NCBI RefSeq assembly: GCF_003129485.1
Contig: NZ_QFFG01000004.1
Coordinates: 62,001 to 126,000 of the forward strand
Direction: 5' to 3'
Length of the DNA: 64,000 nt
Origin: Polaribacter aquimarinus
GTDB lineage: Bacteria > Bacteroidota > Bacteroidia > Flavobacteriales > Flavobacteriaceae
The notes below the pieces were generated by a model, which saw nothing but the letters and a program-made list of their open reading frames with translations, was not told where the DNA came from and searched no databases. Below, one piece after another: positions 17,661-26,669 of the stretch (positions are counted from its first letter, which is position 1; each line of letters starts with the position of its first letter). A program made the translations under genes and the position numbers.

Positions 17661-18233
17661 ATGAAAATATATACTAAAACCGGAGATAAAGGAACAACTG
17701 CACTATTTGGAGGAACTAGAGTAAAAAAATACAACTTAAGAATTGAAAGTTACGGAACCGTAGACGAACTCAACTCCTATATCGGTTTAATTAAAGACCA
17801 AGATATTAGTATTCTTATTAAAACCTCTCTATTAAAAATTCAGAATGAGTTATTTACTTTAGGAGCAATGTTAGCTACTCCTCCAGAAAAAGAAATTTTA
17901 AAATCTGGAAAAGAAAGATTAAATATCCCTAAAGTTGATGAAAACTCCATTCTTTTTTTAGAAGAAGGAATTGATAAAATGGATACTGAGCTTCCGCAAA
18001 TGACTCATTTTATTTTACCCGGCGGGCATCAAGCAGTGTCATTCTGTCACATAGCAAGATGTGTTTGTAGACGAGCAGAACGTTTATCGGTCGAATTAAA
18101 TGATCAAGAAACTATTAATAATGACATTATAAAGTATTTAAACCGACTTTCTGACTATCTTTTTACGTTGGCACGAAAGTTGTCTAAAGACTTATCAGTA
18201 GAGGAAATCAAGTGGATTCCTGAAAAAAAATAG
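17661..18233 (+). CDS. Cob(I)alamin adenosyltransferase, PduO type
   Basis: 190 aa ATP:corrinoid adenosyltransferase that makes adenosylcobalamin from cob(I)alamin and ATP in the cytosol. The N-terminus MKIYTKTGDKGTTALFGG is the ATP-binding signature of the PduO/MMAB family, followed by ESYGTVDELNSYIG. The C-terminal helix ARCVCRRAERLSVEL matches the (A/C)R..CRRAER motif, and LNRLSDYLFTLAR completes the trimer-interface helix. Length is standard. No B12-dependent mutase adjoins it. The CarH-like regulator at 579-1472 needs this cofactor, a possible link about 16 kb away. Confidence 0.92.
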   Translation: MKIYTKTGDKGTTALFGGTRVKKYNLRIESYGTVDELNSYIGLIKDQDISILIKTSLLKIQNELFTLGAMLATPPEKEILKSGKERLNIPKVDENSILFLEEGIDKMDTELPQMTHFILPGGHQAVSFCHIARCVCRRAERLSVELNDQETINNDIIKYLNRLSDYLFTLARKLSKDLSVEEIKWIPEKK

Positions 18234-18273
18234 TACGTTCTTTTTTTATTGATTTTATATTTCTTAAAAAAGA

Positions 18274-18304
18274 CTTGCATAATTGCGTAAAAAAATTATT
18301 TTTG
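18274..18304 (+). promoter_or_regulatory. Promoter of the DUF2795 gene (CTTG-N19-TATTTTTG)
   Basis: CTTG at 18274-18277 and TATTTTTG at 18297-18304 are separated by 19 bases, the consensus Bacteroidota -33/-7 arrangement. Predicted transcription start is about 18308, giving a leader of roughly 18 bases to the ATG at 18326. This is the best-formed promoter seen in the window. Confidence 0.65.
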
Positions 18305-18325
18305 CACAAAATTAAACAATAAGAA

Positions 18326-18547
18326 ATGTATTGGACATTAGAATTAGCATCTTATTTAGCAGATGCACCTTGGCCAGCAACCAAAGACGAGTTAATAGAT
18401 TACGCTATTAGAACTGGAGCTCCTTTAGAAGTAGTAGAAAACCTACAAGATATAGAAGATGAAGGTGATGCATACGACTCGATTATTGAAATTTGGCCAG
18501 ATTATCCAACCGAAGATGATTATCTTTGGAACGAAGATGAATACTAA
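18326..18547 (+). CDS. DUF2795 domain protein
   Basis: 73 aa, strongly acidic, soluble. MYWTLELASYLADAPWPATK and ELIDYAIRTGAPLEVVENL form the short helical DUF2795-like core, and the tail is Asp/Glu/Tyr-rich (TEDDYLWNEDEY). Very small acidic proteins of this type are highly conserved in Flavobacteriia, but no function is established. It has its own good promoter and a terminator immediately downstream, so it is an autonomous unit just ahead of secA. Confidence 0.78.
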   Translation: MYWTLELASYLADAPWPATKDELIDYAIRTGAPLEVVENLQDIEDEGDAYDSIIEIWPDYPTEDDYLWNEDEY

Positions 18548-18563
18548 CTCAGTAAAAAATATT

Positions 18564-18590
18564 AAAAGTCTCTAAAGAGGCTTTTTTTTT
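18564..18590 (+). terminator. Terminator after the DUF2795 gene
   Basis: AAAAGTCTCT (18564-18573) pairs with AGAGGCTTTT (18576-18585) with one wobble pair, followed by a nine-T run. Confidence 0.72.
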
Positions 18591-18633
18591 GTTTTCTTTT
18601 AATCGAGAAAATACTATTTTTAAAGTTAATTCA

Positions 18634-18676
18634 AATTGAATTTCAATTAAACAAACACAGTTATTTTAAATAACTG
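18634..18676. promoter_or_regulatory. Two perfect palindromes in the secA leader
   Basis: AATTGAA-T-TTCAATT (18634-18648) and CAGTTATTT-T-AAATAACTG (18658-18676) are both perfect dyads around a single central base, 9 bases apart. The second ends 16 bases before the secA ATG. They could be operators for a dimeric regulator or small RNA hairpins affecting translation. Function is not known. Confidence 0.45.
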
Positions 18677-18692
18677 AAAAACATAAAAATAA

Positions 18693-21600
18693 ATGGGAAT
18701 CTTAGACTCCGTGATTAAACTATTTGTTGGTGACAAACAACAGAAAGATTTAAAAACACTACAGCCAATTGTAGATGATGTAAGAAAATTTGAGGTAGAA
18801 ATTGCAAAACTTTCAAATGATGAATTGCGTTCAAAAACGCTAGAATTCAAAAATAAAATTAAAGACGCTACAAAAGAATTTGATGATAAAATTACAGCTC
18901 TAGAAATAGAAGCTAAAACTGCTGATATTGATCATCAAGAGGATATTTATACAGAAATAGATGCATTAAAAGATAATGCCTACAAAGTATCTGAAGAAGC
19001 TTTGTTAACTATTATGCCTGAAGCATTTGCTGTTGTTAAAGAAACTGCAAAACGTTTTGTAGAAAATGAAGAGATCGAAGTTACAGCGACTCCTTTTGAC
19101 AGAGAATTATCCGCAGAAAGAGATAATATTACTCTAGAAAATGACAAAGCTTATTGGGCAAATTCATGGGATGCTGCAGGTAAACCTGTTACTTGGGATA
19201 TGGTGCATTATGATGTGCAGTTAATTGGTGGTTCTGTTTTACATCAAGGTAAAGTTGCAGAAATGATGACTGGTGAAGGAAAAACTTTAGTATCTACATT
19301 ACCTGTATATCTAAATGCTTTAACAGGAAATGGAGTTCACGTAGTAACTGTAAACGACTATTTAGCTAAACGTGATAAAGCTTGGATGGGACCTATTTTT
19401 GAATTCCATGGATTATCTACAGATTGTATTGATTATCATCAACCAAATTCTGATGCACGTAGAAAAGCCTACAATGCAGACATTACTTATGGTACAAATA
19501 ACGAATTTGGTTTCGATTATTTGCGTGATAATATGGCAAGCTCTAAAGACGATTTAGTTCAAAGAGCACCAAATTATGCTATTATTGATGAGGTAGATTC
19601 TGTTTTAATTGATGATGCTAGAACCCCATTAATTATTTCTGGCCCTGTTCCACAAGGAGATAGGCATGAATTTAACGAGTTAAAACCTTTAGTTTCCGAT
19701 TTAGTAATTCAACAAAAACAACATTTAGTTGGTGTTTTGGCAGAAGCTAAAAAATTGATTGCTGATGGAAATGATAAAGATGGTGGATTCTTATTACTAA
19801 GAGTTTATAGAGGTTTACCTAAAAACAAAGCATTAATTAAGTTTTTATCTCAAGAAGGAGTTAAGCAAATCTTGCAAAAGACAGAAAACTATTACATGCA
19901 AGATAACAACAAATTAATGCCAGAGGTAGATGAAGATTTGTGGTTTGTTGTGGAAGAAAAAAACAATCAAATTGATTTAACTGATAAAGGAATTGCTCAT
20001 TTATCAGAGAAAACAAACAACGATACTTTCTTTGTTTTGCCTGATATTGGTGTTAAAATTGGAGAAATTGATGCTTCAGAAACCTCAAAAGAAGAAAAAG
20101 CAGCACAAAAAGAAGAATTATACAAAGACTTTAGCATTAAAAGTGAGCGTATTCATACTATGAATCAATTATTGAAAGCTTATACTGTTTTCGAAAAAGA
20201 TGTAGAATACGTTGTGATGGATAATAAAGTAATGATTGTTGATGAACAAACTGGTCGTATTATGGACGGTCGTCGTTATTCAGACGGATTACATCAAGCC
20301 ATTGAAGCCAAAGAAAATGTAAAAATTGAAGATGCTACACAAACTTTTGCAACAGTAACACTTCAAAATTACTTTAGAATGTATCGTAAATTGTCTGGTA
20401 TGACAGGAACTGCGATTACAGAAGCAGGTGAATTATGGGAAATCTACAAACTAGATGTTGTAGAGATTCCTACTAATAAACCTATCCAAAGAGATGATAA
20501 AGAAGATTTAATTTATAAAACTGCTCGTGAGAAATACAATGCAGTAATTGATGATATCGTTAAGTTAGTAGAACAAAAACGTCCTGTTTTAGTAGGTACA
20601 ACTTCTGTAGAAATCTCAGAATTATTAGGTAGAATGTTACAAATGCGTAAAATTCCTCATAATATATTAAATGCAAAATTACACAAACGTGAAGCTGATG
20701 TTGTTGCAGAAGCTGGTAAACCTGGTATTGTAACCATTGCAACTAATATGGCTGGTCGTGGAACAGATATTAAATTGTCTGATGAAGTAAAAGCTGCTGG
20801 TGGTTTGGCAATTATTGGTACAGAACGTCATGATTCTAGACGTGTAGACAGACAGTTAAGAGGACGTGCAGGAAGACAAGGAGATGTTGGTTCTTCTCAA
20901 TTTTATGTTGCTTTAGATGATAATTTAATGCGTTTGTTTGGTTCTGATAGAATTGCCAAAATGATGGATAGAATGGGATTAAAAGAAGGTGAAGTAATTC
21001 AGCATTCTATGATAACCAAATCTATTGAAAGAGCACAAAAGAAAGTTGAAGAAAACAACTTTGGTATCAGAAAACGTTTGTTAGAGTATGATGATATTAT
21101 GAACGCACAACGTGAGTTCGTTTATAAAAGAAGACGTCACGCTTTAGATGGTAAACGTTTGCAAGTTGATATTGCCAATATGATTTACGATACTTGCGAG
21201 TCTATTGTAAATGCGAACAAAGCTGCAAAAGATTTTCAAAATTTTGAATTCGAATTGATTCGTTTTTCATCTATGACCTCTCCATTTACAGATGAAGAAT
21301 TTGATAAATCATCAGAAAAAGAACTAACAGACAAATTATACGACTTTGTAACAAAGAATTATAAAGAAAAAATCGAAAAAAATGCAGTTTTAGCCTATCC
21401 TGTCATTAAAGATGTTTTTGAAAATGAAGGAGACAGATATGAGCGAATTGTAGTTCCGTTTACAGACGGAATTAAATCGCTACAAGTTGTAACCAACTTA
21501 AAAGAAGCCTATGAATCTGAAGGTAAATCTTTAATTACCGATTTTGAGAAAAACATCACATTAGCGATTATTGATGAAAACTGGAAAGATCATTTACGTA

Positions 21601-22034
21601 AAATGGATGATTTAAAACAGTCTGTACAAAATGCGTCTTATGAACAAAAAGATCCTTTATTAATTTACAAATTTGAAGCTTTTGAATTATTCAAACAGAC
21701 TGTAGATGAAATTAATAGAGAAGTTTTATCTTTCTTGTTTAAAGGAGAATTACCATCGCAAGATACGAATCAGATTTCGGAAGCTCGCCAACAAAAAAGA
21801 GAACGATTAAATACAAGTAAAGCCGATGTACAGAACACCACTGAACAAGCGATTCAGAACTCTCGTCAACAATCTGTTGAACCTGTAGAAACGATTGTAA
21901 GAGAGCAACCAAAAATTGGTAGAAACGAACGTGTTACTATTAAAAATGTAATGAGTGGTGAAGAAAAGGTTGTTAAATTTAAACAAGCAATTCCTTTAAT
22001 AGAAAAGGGAGAATGGGTTTTAATTAATAATTAA
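18693..22034 (+). CDS. secA: Preprotein translocase ATPase SecA
   Basis: 1113 aa motor that pushes unfolded precursors through SecYEG. Walker [10 protein letters not shown] is near residues 190-198, the DEAD-type box [17 protein letters not shown] near 296-312, and the second ATPase domain has [11 protein letters not shown] and [12 protein letters not shown]. It is about 200 residues longer than the E. coli protein, largely through an insertion after the first ATPase half (around residues 340-500), as is usual in Bacteroidota. The C-terminus ends [16 protein letters not shown] and lacks the CxC...CH zinc motif that binds SecB. Stands as its own unit with a terminator behind it. Confidence 0.97.
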   Translation: MGILDSVIKLFVGDKQQKDLKTLQPIVDDVRKFEVEIAKLSNDELRSKTLEFKNKIKDATKEFDDKITALEIEAKTADIDHQEDIYTEIDALKDNAYKVSEEALLTIMPEAFAVVKETAKRFVENEEIEVTATPFDRELSAERDNITLENDKAYWANSWDAAGKPVTWDMVHYDVQLIGGSVLHQGKVAEMMTGEGKTLVSTLPVYLNALTGNGVHVVTVNDYLAKRDKAWMGPIFEFHGLSTDCIDYHQPNSDARRKAYNADITYGTNNEFGFDYLRDNMASSKDDLVQRAPNYAIIDEVDSVLIDDARTPLIISGPVPQGDRHEFNELKPLVSDLVIQQKQHLVGVLAEAKKLIADGNDKDGGFLLLRVYRGLPKNKALIKFLSQEGVKQILQKTENYYMQDNNKLMPEVDEDLWFVVEEKNNQIDLTDKGIAHLSEKTNNDTFFVLPDIGVKIGEIDASETSKEEKAAQKEELYKDFSIKSERIHTMNQLLKAYTVFEKDVEYVVMDNKVMIVDEQTGRIMDGRRYSDGLHQAIEAKENVKIEDATQTFATVTLQNYFRMYRKLSGMTGTAITEAGELWEIYKLDVVEIPTNKPIQRDDKEDLIYKTAREKYNAVIDDIVKLVEQKRPVLVGTTSVEISELLGRMLQMRKIPHNILNAKLHKREADVVAEAGKPGIVTIATNMAGRGTDIKLSDEVKAAGGLAIIGTERHDSRRVDRQLRGRAGRQGDVGSSQFYVALDDNLMRLFGSDRIAKMMDRMGLKEGEVIQHSMITKSIERAQKKVEENNFGIRKRLLEYDDIMNAQREFVYKRRRHALDGKRLQVDIANMIYDTCESIVNANKAAKDFQNFEFELIRFSSMTSPFTDEEFDKSSEKELTDKLYDFVTKNYKEKIEKNAVLAYPVIKDVFENEGDRYERIVVPFTDGIKSLQVVTNLKEAYESEGKSLITDFEKNITLAIIDENWKDHLRKMDDLKQSVQNASYEQKDPLLIYKFEAFELFKQTVDEINREVLSFLFKGELPSQDTNQISEARQQKRERLNTSKADVQNTTEQAIQNSRQQSVEPVETIVREQPKIGRNERVTIKNVMSGEEKVVKFKQAIPLIEKGEWVLINN

Positions 22035-22091
22035 AATTTTAGTTTTTTTTAAAGCAGTTAAATGATTTCTTTATCAGTGTTTAAAGAATAA

Positions 22092-22128
22092 AAAAACTCC
22101 GTTTAGATAATTTCTGAACGGAGTTTTT
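22092..22128 (+). terminator. Terminator after secA
   Basis: AAAAACTCCGTTTAGA (22092-22107) pairs with TCTGAACGGAGTTTTT (22113-22128) with one wobble. Both strands have a T-run, so it can also stop the minus-strand operon ending at 22152. Confidence 0.83.
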
Positions 22129-22151
22129 AAGTATAAGTAAATAGAATTATA

Positions 22152-23129
22152 TTATTTTTTTCTAAGATAAATATTCCCTAATCCTGCGTTTAGTTTCATC
22201 TTTACATTTCCTTTATTTAGCTTCAATTTCATCTTTTGAGCACCTGGTTCTTCTTTATCTTCTAAAACATTAAAATCAATATCGGAATAAATAGAAGCCG
22301 AATTCGTATCTACAGTAACATCAGATTTACTAGGTAATGTAACATCAATAAAACCATTATTAGAATAGATAGAATAGAGTTTTTTAGGTTCTTTTTTATC
22401 AAATTCAATAGTAACATTACCGCCAATAGAATTTATTGAAACAGGCCCAGTAACATCCACTAATTTCATATTATTTAATGAAGTTGATATTTCTACTTCT
22501 CCATTAAAATTTGATAAACTAGAGGCTTTAGAATTAAAGAAAACATATCTATTTCTTCTTTGATTAGCAACTTTATCACATCCGTTTGTATGCCAATTTA
22601 ATTTTATGGAATTTGGGATTTTAATTTCATAGCGTTCATTACTAACCATTACCAATTGACCCTCTGTTTGATCTTTAAAAATCAACTCACCATTTTTTTG
22701 TTCTATTGTAAAGTAAATTCCTAAATCTTTATTTTCACTTTTTTTTCCTAACCTTTTTAATCCTTCTTTTCTATTTCCATCACTACCGAAGAAAACTACT
22801 CTCCCTTTTTTTAAGCTATCATTTGAAGAGTGGAATGAAAAAGAATTACTTCCTCTACTACTTCTGCTAATGGTTGTTGCTCCTTTTACTCTTGGGAAAT
22901 TACCAGGTGCATTTGTAGAATTTACCTTGTATCTGTAAAAATTTGAATTTCTCTTTTCGTGTAAACTTTTTATGATGACTTCTTTACCATCATAACCTGT
23001 TATGGTAAAATTTTTAGAGGAGCATATTTTTAAAGTTCCTTTGCTAAATTTTATTTTTTTTTCTTGCCCATATACTCCAAAAAATGAAATTGAAAGTGCA
23101 AAAGCTAATATGTATTTTATATTTTTCAT
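22152..23129 (-). CDS. Secreted DUF4097-like beta-helical protein
   Basis: 325 aa. A signal peptide (residues 1-21, ILAFALSISFFGVYG) is followed by repeated beta-strand turns with Ser/Asn/Val such as NMKLVDVTGPVSINSIGGNV and SNNGFIDVTLPSKSDVTVDT. That is the pattern of the DUF4097/putative auto-transporter adhesin head-like family of envelope proteins. It is the last gene of a sigma-factor operon (sigma, HEAT membrane protein, this), 5 bases after the HEAT gene. The likely location is the periplasm or outer-membrane face. A structural or sensing role is inference; no catalytic motif is seen. Confidence 0.68.
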   Translation of the reverse strand: MKNIKYILAFALSISFFGVYGQEKKIKFSKGTLKICSSKNFTITGYDGKEVIIKSLHEKRNSNFYRYKVNSTNAPGNFPRVKGATTISRSSRGSNSFSFHSSNDSLKKGRVVFFGSDGNRKEGLKRLGKKSENKDLGIYFTIEQKNGELIFKDQTEGQLVMVSNERYEIKIPNSIKLNWHTNGCDKVANQRRNRYVFFNSKASSLSNFNGEVEISTSLNNMKLVDVTGPVSINSIGGNVTIEFDKKEPKKLYSIYSNNGFIDVTLPSKSDVTVDTNSASIYSDIDFNVLEDKEEPGAQKMKLKLNKGNVKMKLNAGLGNIYLRKK

Positions 23130-23134
23130 TGTGT

Positions 23135-23746
23135 TTATTGTTTAATTTCTACCATTGCTAATGTTGCATTGTTCTTAACAATTGGGTAGGTTTCTTCATT
23201 TTTTATAAGCTCTTCAAGAGGTTTTTGTGCACGATTTTCTCTTAAAAAACTTAATGCTTTTATTAATTTTATTTGTACCAAAGGCGCTTCTTCATTTTGT
23301 AAAGCTTTAATTAAATTGGTTCTAATTTGTTCGTTTTTTGGGAATTTCAACAAGGCATCAATAGTGGCTATTTTTACATTTGCATTTTCATCTTTATGTA
23401 AAATTCCGATTAAAGTTGAGATTATTTTTTTGTCTTCTTTTGCATATTCATCATTAAAAGCATAGACTCCTTCCAAACGTTTTCCTGCTGAATCATTTTC
23501 TAAATTTGCTAATAATATTTGCTTCTCTTCACTGATTTCTTCTTGTTGATTCCACCATAAAAAGACTGAAAAAGCCAAAACAACACTTGCTGCAACAGTA
23601 ATGTATTTTAAATACACTACTTTCTCTTTTTTAGGTTGATGCAACTTCGCTTTCAATAACTTCTCAAAAGCTATATCTGACTTTGATGACATCTTTTCAG
23701 AATCAAAAGCTGTTTTGTTTTCTTTTATGTAATCTTCTAATTTCAT
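23135..23746 (-). CDS. Membrane-anchored HEAT-repeat protein, putative anti-sigma factor
   Basis: 203 aa. A cytosolic N-terminal segment (about 1-44) is followed by one TM helix (YITVAASVVLAFSVFLWW, about 46-64) and a C-terminal domain of HEAT-like helical repeats (about 85-200, NVKIATIDALLKFPKNEQIR and VQIKLIKALSFLRENRAQKP). Its start overlaps the sigma gene stop by 4 bases (ATGA), so translation is coupled. The order cytosolic arm / single TM / periplasmic domain is that of anti-sigma factors, but no classic zinc or FecR motif is present. The assignment as anti-sigma is therefore by context. Confidence 0.68.
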   Translation of the reverse strand: MKLEDYIKENKTAFDSEKMSSKSDIAFEKLLKAKLHQPKKEKVVYLKYITVAASVVLAFSVFLWWNQQEEISEEKQILLANLENDSAGKRLEGVYAFNDEYAKEDKKIISTLIGILHKDENANVKIATIDALLKFPKNEQIRTNLIKALQNEEAPLVQIKLIKALSFLRENRAQKPLEELIKNEETYPIVKNNATLAMVEIKQ

Positions 23747-24279
23747 CCTGTTTTCTTTACTTTTAATAGCTGTAATAATTGATTTTTTCCTCTTCTATAT
23801 TGGTTTCTCACTGTACTTTCATTAATACTTAATAACTCTCCTATTTCTCTGTGATTGTAATCTTCTATCATATACAACACTAAAATAATTCTGTATTTTT
23901 CTTTTAAACTGTTAATGCATTCTTTGATAAAATCAATTGAAATATTAGGTTTTAAATCATCTTCATTCTCATCTGGTTTATTTTCTAAAATTGAATCTTC
24001 ACTTGTAAAAATGAAGCGATTTCTATTTCTAGCTACATCTAAAGATTTATTTACTACAATTCGCTTTAACCACGCTCCTAAATTCGCTTCATCTTGCAAT
24101 TGGTGAATCTTTTCAAATCCTTTTATAAATGCATCTTGCACAATATCTTCTGCTTCTTCCCTATTTTTTAGAATTCTTATGGCACTGCCAAACATCATAT
24201 TTTTATAAGAATGATACACCTCTAATTGAGCTGAATAATCATTTGCTTTGCATTTTTGTATGATGTTTTTTGAATTCAA
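23743..24279 (-). CDS. ECF-type RNA polymerase sigma factor
   Basis: 178 aa. Region 2 covers about residues 20-90, with NREEAEDIVQDAFIKGFEKI, the core-binding helix. Region 4 covers about 115-170, with NHREIGELLSINESTVRNQY as the DNA-binding helix-turn-helix. The start is TTG at 24279; the first ATG codons downstream would remove part of region 2. It heads a three-gene operon with a HEAT membrane protein and a DUF4097-type secreted protein, suggesting response to an envelope signal. The upstream region shows no TAnnTTTG element, which would fit transcription by its own or another ECF holoenzyme. Confidence 0.88.
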   Translation of the reverse strand: MNSKNIIQKCKANDYSAQLEVYHSYKNMMFGSAIRILKNREEAEDIVQDAFIKGFEKIHQLQDEANLGAWLKRIVVNKSLDVARNRNRFIFTSEDSILENKPDENEDDLKPNISIDFIKECINSLKEKYRIILVLYMIEDYNHREIGELLSINESTVRNQYRRGKNQLLQLLKVKKTG

Positions 24280-24350
24280 AAAAGCTAGGTTCGTTTCTTT
24301 TTACACTTATATAACGTAAGCATCTTAAAAGTGTCTCAAAAAATAATAAA

Positions 24351-24380
24351 AAAACCGTTTAGAAATTTCTAAACGGTTTT
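24351..24380 (-). terminator. Perfect palindromic terminator downstream of folE
   Basis: AAAACCGTTTAGAAA (24351-24365) is followed directly by its exact reverse complement (24366-24380). It lies just beyond the folE stop in the minus direction. Confidence 0.8.
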
Positions 24381-24404
24381 AAAATATAGTTAAATTATTG
24401 ATTA

Positions 24405-25094
24405 TCAATCGAAATCTGTTTCCATTTTTAGATAATCTAAAAATTCTCTTTTAGTATCTTTTTCTTTGAATTTACCTCCAAATTCAGCGGTAACTGTAGA
24501 ACTTTCTATGTCTTTAATTCCTCTTGAGTTTACACATAAGTGTTTTGCATCGATAACACAAGCTACATTGTCTGTTCCTAAAGCTTCTTGCATTGCTTGA
24601 ACCACTTGCATAGTTAAACGCTCTTGTACTTGAGGTCTTTTAGAGAAATACTCTACAATTCTATTCATTTTTGACAAACCAATTACTTTTCCATCAGAAA
24701 TATAAGCCACGTGTGCGCGACCAATAATTGGTAATAAATGATGTTCGCAAGTAGAATACACCACAATATTCTTTTCAACCAACATTTCTCCATAATTGTA
24801 GTTATTATCAAATGTTGATGCTTTTGGTTTATTCTTAGGGTTCAAACCCATAAATATTTCATTTACAAAAGCTTTGGCAACTCTTTTTGGAGTTCCTTGT
24901 AAACTATCATCGGTTAAATCCATTCCTAAAGTCTCAAGAATATCTTTGACACTTTCTTGGATTTTACTAATTTTTTCTTGATCAGAAATATCAAAAGCAT
25001 CTGCTCTTAACGGAGTTTTGGCTGATGTACCAACGTGGTTCTCTCCTATTTCTTCTATTCTTTCGTCATTCATTTTGCTGTTCAATTCAAACAT
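24405..25094 (-). CDS. folE: GTP cyclohydrolase I
   Basis: 229 aa homodecameric enzyme forming dihydroneopterin triphosphate, the first step of folate (and possibly queuosine) synthesis. Zinc ligands are visible: Cys and His in STCEHHLLPIIGRAHVAYI and Cys in DAKHLCVNSRGIKD, and QERLTMQV contributes the substrate site. The start at 25094 is supported by the -7 element at 25114-25121; a second Met seven residues on is possible. The N-terminal 40 residues are the usual variable extension. No other folate genes are next to it; a terminator follows. Confidence 0.95.
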   Translation of the reverse strand: MFELNSKMNDERIEEIGENHVGTSAKTPLRADAFDISDQEKISKIQESVKDILETLGMDLTDDSLQGTPKRVAKAFVNEIFMGLNPKNKPKASTFDNNYNYGEMLVEKNIVVYSTCEHHLLPIIGRAHVAYISDGKVIGLSKMNRIVEYFSKRPQVQERLTMQVVQAMQEALGTDNVACVIDAKHLCVNSRGIKDIESSTVTAEFGGKFKEKDTKREFLDYLKMETDFD

Positions 25095-25113
25095 TTCAAT
25101 CTATATTAAAGTG

Positions 25114-25121
25114 CAAATTTA
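25114..25121 (-). promoter_or_regulatory. -7 element TAAATTTG for folE
   Basis: Minus-strand TAnnTTTG match ending 19 bases before the ATG at 25094, which places the start codon downstream of the predicted transcription start. Confidence 0.45.
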
Positions 25122-25181
25122 CGTGTTTGTAACGTACTATTTTAATTTTTGTATCAATTATACCTATCAAAGAATAATTAC

Positions 25182-26549
25182 TTATGCTTTTAATTGATTT
25201 ACTAATTCACTTAGAGAACATTCTAATTGCTCACCAGATGTCATATTTTTTAAAGTAAAAACATCATTTTCTACTTTAGAAACCACAAATTCTATTTCTC
25301 TATTGGTAACGTATTTCCATTGTCGTTTTTGAGCTTTATTACTTACTGCTAAATCTGGATAAAATTCTGATTTCACATTATTTTCTCTCAAACTCTTTAT
25401 AGCTTTCATTTTAACAACATCTGTTGATGCATCAAAATTTAAAAAAACAACTTTAGGCTTTGGCAAATCAACAGATTTAAACAATTCTAATTCTTCTAAA
25501 ACCAAATAAATTCTATCTAATCCAAAAGAAATTCCAACTCCAGAAACGTCTTTTAATCCAAAGATTCCAGTTAAATCATCATATCTTCCACCACCACCAA
25601 TAGAGCCCATTTTTACACCTTCTGGTGCAGCTACTTCAAAAATAGCTCCTGTATAATAATTTAGACCTCTTGCTAGCGTAACATCTATTTCTAAATTAGC
25701 CGTTTGCAAACCTAATTCTGAAATTGAATTGATTACAAAACGTAATTCTTCTACGCCACTTTTTCCTTCTTCAGATGTTGACAACATATTCTCTAAAGAA
25801 TTCAATTTGTCTGAATTTGAACCCTCAAAGCTAAATAAAGGCTGTACTTTTTGAATAGCTTCTTCTGTGATACCTTTAGACAACATTTCTGCTTCAACTT
25901 TTTCTTGACCGATTTTATCTAATTTGTCTAAAGCAACCGTAAAATCTATCAATTTATCTTGAGCACCTATTACTTCTGCAATACCAGAAAGAATCTTTCT
26001 GTTGTTCATTTTAATAGTAGTGCCCGCCAAACCTAATTTGCTAAAAACACTATCATACAACTGTACAAATTCTACTTCTTGCCACAAAGATTTACTACCC
26101 ACCACATCTGCATCACACTGAAAAAACTCTCTAAACCTTCCTTTTTGAGGTCTATCTGCTCTCCAGACAGGTTGTACTTGATAACGTTTAAAAGGAAATG
26201 TAATTTCGTTTTGGTGTTGAACAACATACCTTGCAAAAGGAACTGTAAGGTCGTAACGTAAGGCTTTCTCAGAAATTTGAGAAGTAACTTTTATACTTTC
26301 TTTTTCTGATAATAATTTCTGATCTGCTTTTTTAAGAAAATCACCAGAATTTAAAATCTTAAAAATCAACCTATCCCCTTCTTCACCATATTTACCCATT
26401 AAAGTTGATGAGTTTTCAAAACTTGGTGTTTCTATAGGCTGAAATCCGAAAGTTTCAAAAGCAGTTTTAATCGTATTCATAATATACGTACGATTAGCAA
26501 CTTCTGTTGGCGAAAAATCTCTGGTTCCTTTTGGGATACTTGGTTTCAT
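25182..26549 (-). CDS. hisS: Histidyl-tRNA synthetase
   Basis: 455 aa class II aminoacyl-tRNA synthetase charging tRNA-His. The N-terminus MKPSIPKGTRDFSPTE is typical. Motif 2 is YQVQPVWRADRPQKGRFREFFQCD, and the histidine-specific loops are LARGLNYYTGAIFEV and SIGGGGRYDDL. Motif 3 is GVGISFGLDRIY. The C-terminal anticodon-binding domain runs from about residue 365. Length is at the longer end, as in other Bacteroidota. A 7-bp tandem repeat (TAGTTTT x4) lies directly upstream of the start. Confidence 0.96.
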   Translation of the reverse strand: MKPSIPKGTRDFSPTEVANRTYIMNTIKTAFETFGFQPIETPSFENSSTLMGKYGEEGDRLIFKILNSGDFLKKADQKLLSEKESIKVTSQISEKALRYDLTVPFARYVVQHQNEITFPFKRYQVQPVWRADRPQKGRFREFFQCDADVVGSKSLWQEVEFVQLYDSVFSKLGLAGTTIKMNNRKILSGIAEVIGAQDKLIDFTVALDKLDKIGQEKVEAEMLSKGITEEAIQKVQPLFSFEGSNSDKLNSLENMLSTSEEGKSGVEELRFVINSISELGLQTANLEIDVTLARGLNYYTGAIFEVAAPEGVKMGSIGGGGRYDDLTGIFGLKDVSGVGISFGLDRIYLVLEELELFKSVDLPKPKVVFLNFDASTDVVKMKAIKSLRENNVKSEFYPDLAVSNKAQKRQWKYVTNREIEFVVSKVENDVFTLKNMTSGEQLECSLSELVNQLKA

Positions 26550-26553
26550 TAAA

Positions 26554-26581
26554 TAGTTTTTAGTTTTTAGTTTTTAGTTTT
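26554..26581. repeat. 7-bp tandem repeat TAGTTTT x4
   Basis: Four perfect copies of TAGTTTT lie directly upstream of the hisS start, and a partly complementary segment CAAAACTAAAAAC follows at 26595-26607. The role is unknown; other 7-bp arrays occur at 8011, 29587 and 50647. Confidence 0.7.
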
Positions 26582-26669
26582 TAATGAAATCACTCAAAAC
26601 TAAAAACTTAAAATTCAACACTTGCAATTGTTAATTGCGAGCGCAAATATCGTGAAAAACTTATAAAGG

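Noticed and set aside
16835..18233. B12 riboswitch upstream of the adenosyltransferase
   Set aside because: The gap is only 58 bases and filled by an 8-bp repeat; no B12-box or room for the aptamer.
26554..26610. Short CRISPR or terminator hairpin
   Set aside because: It is a 7-bp direct repeat; the nearby complementary stretch gives only a weak A/T hairpin with no proper stem.
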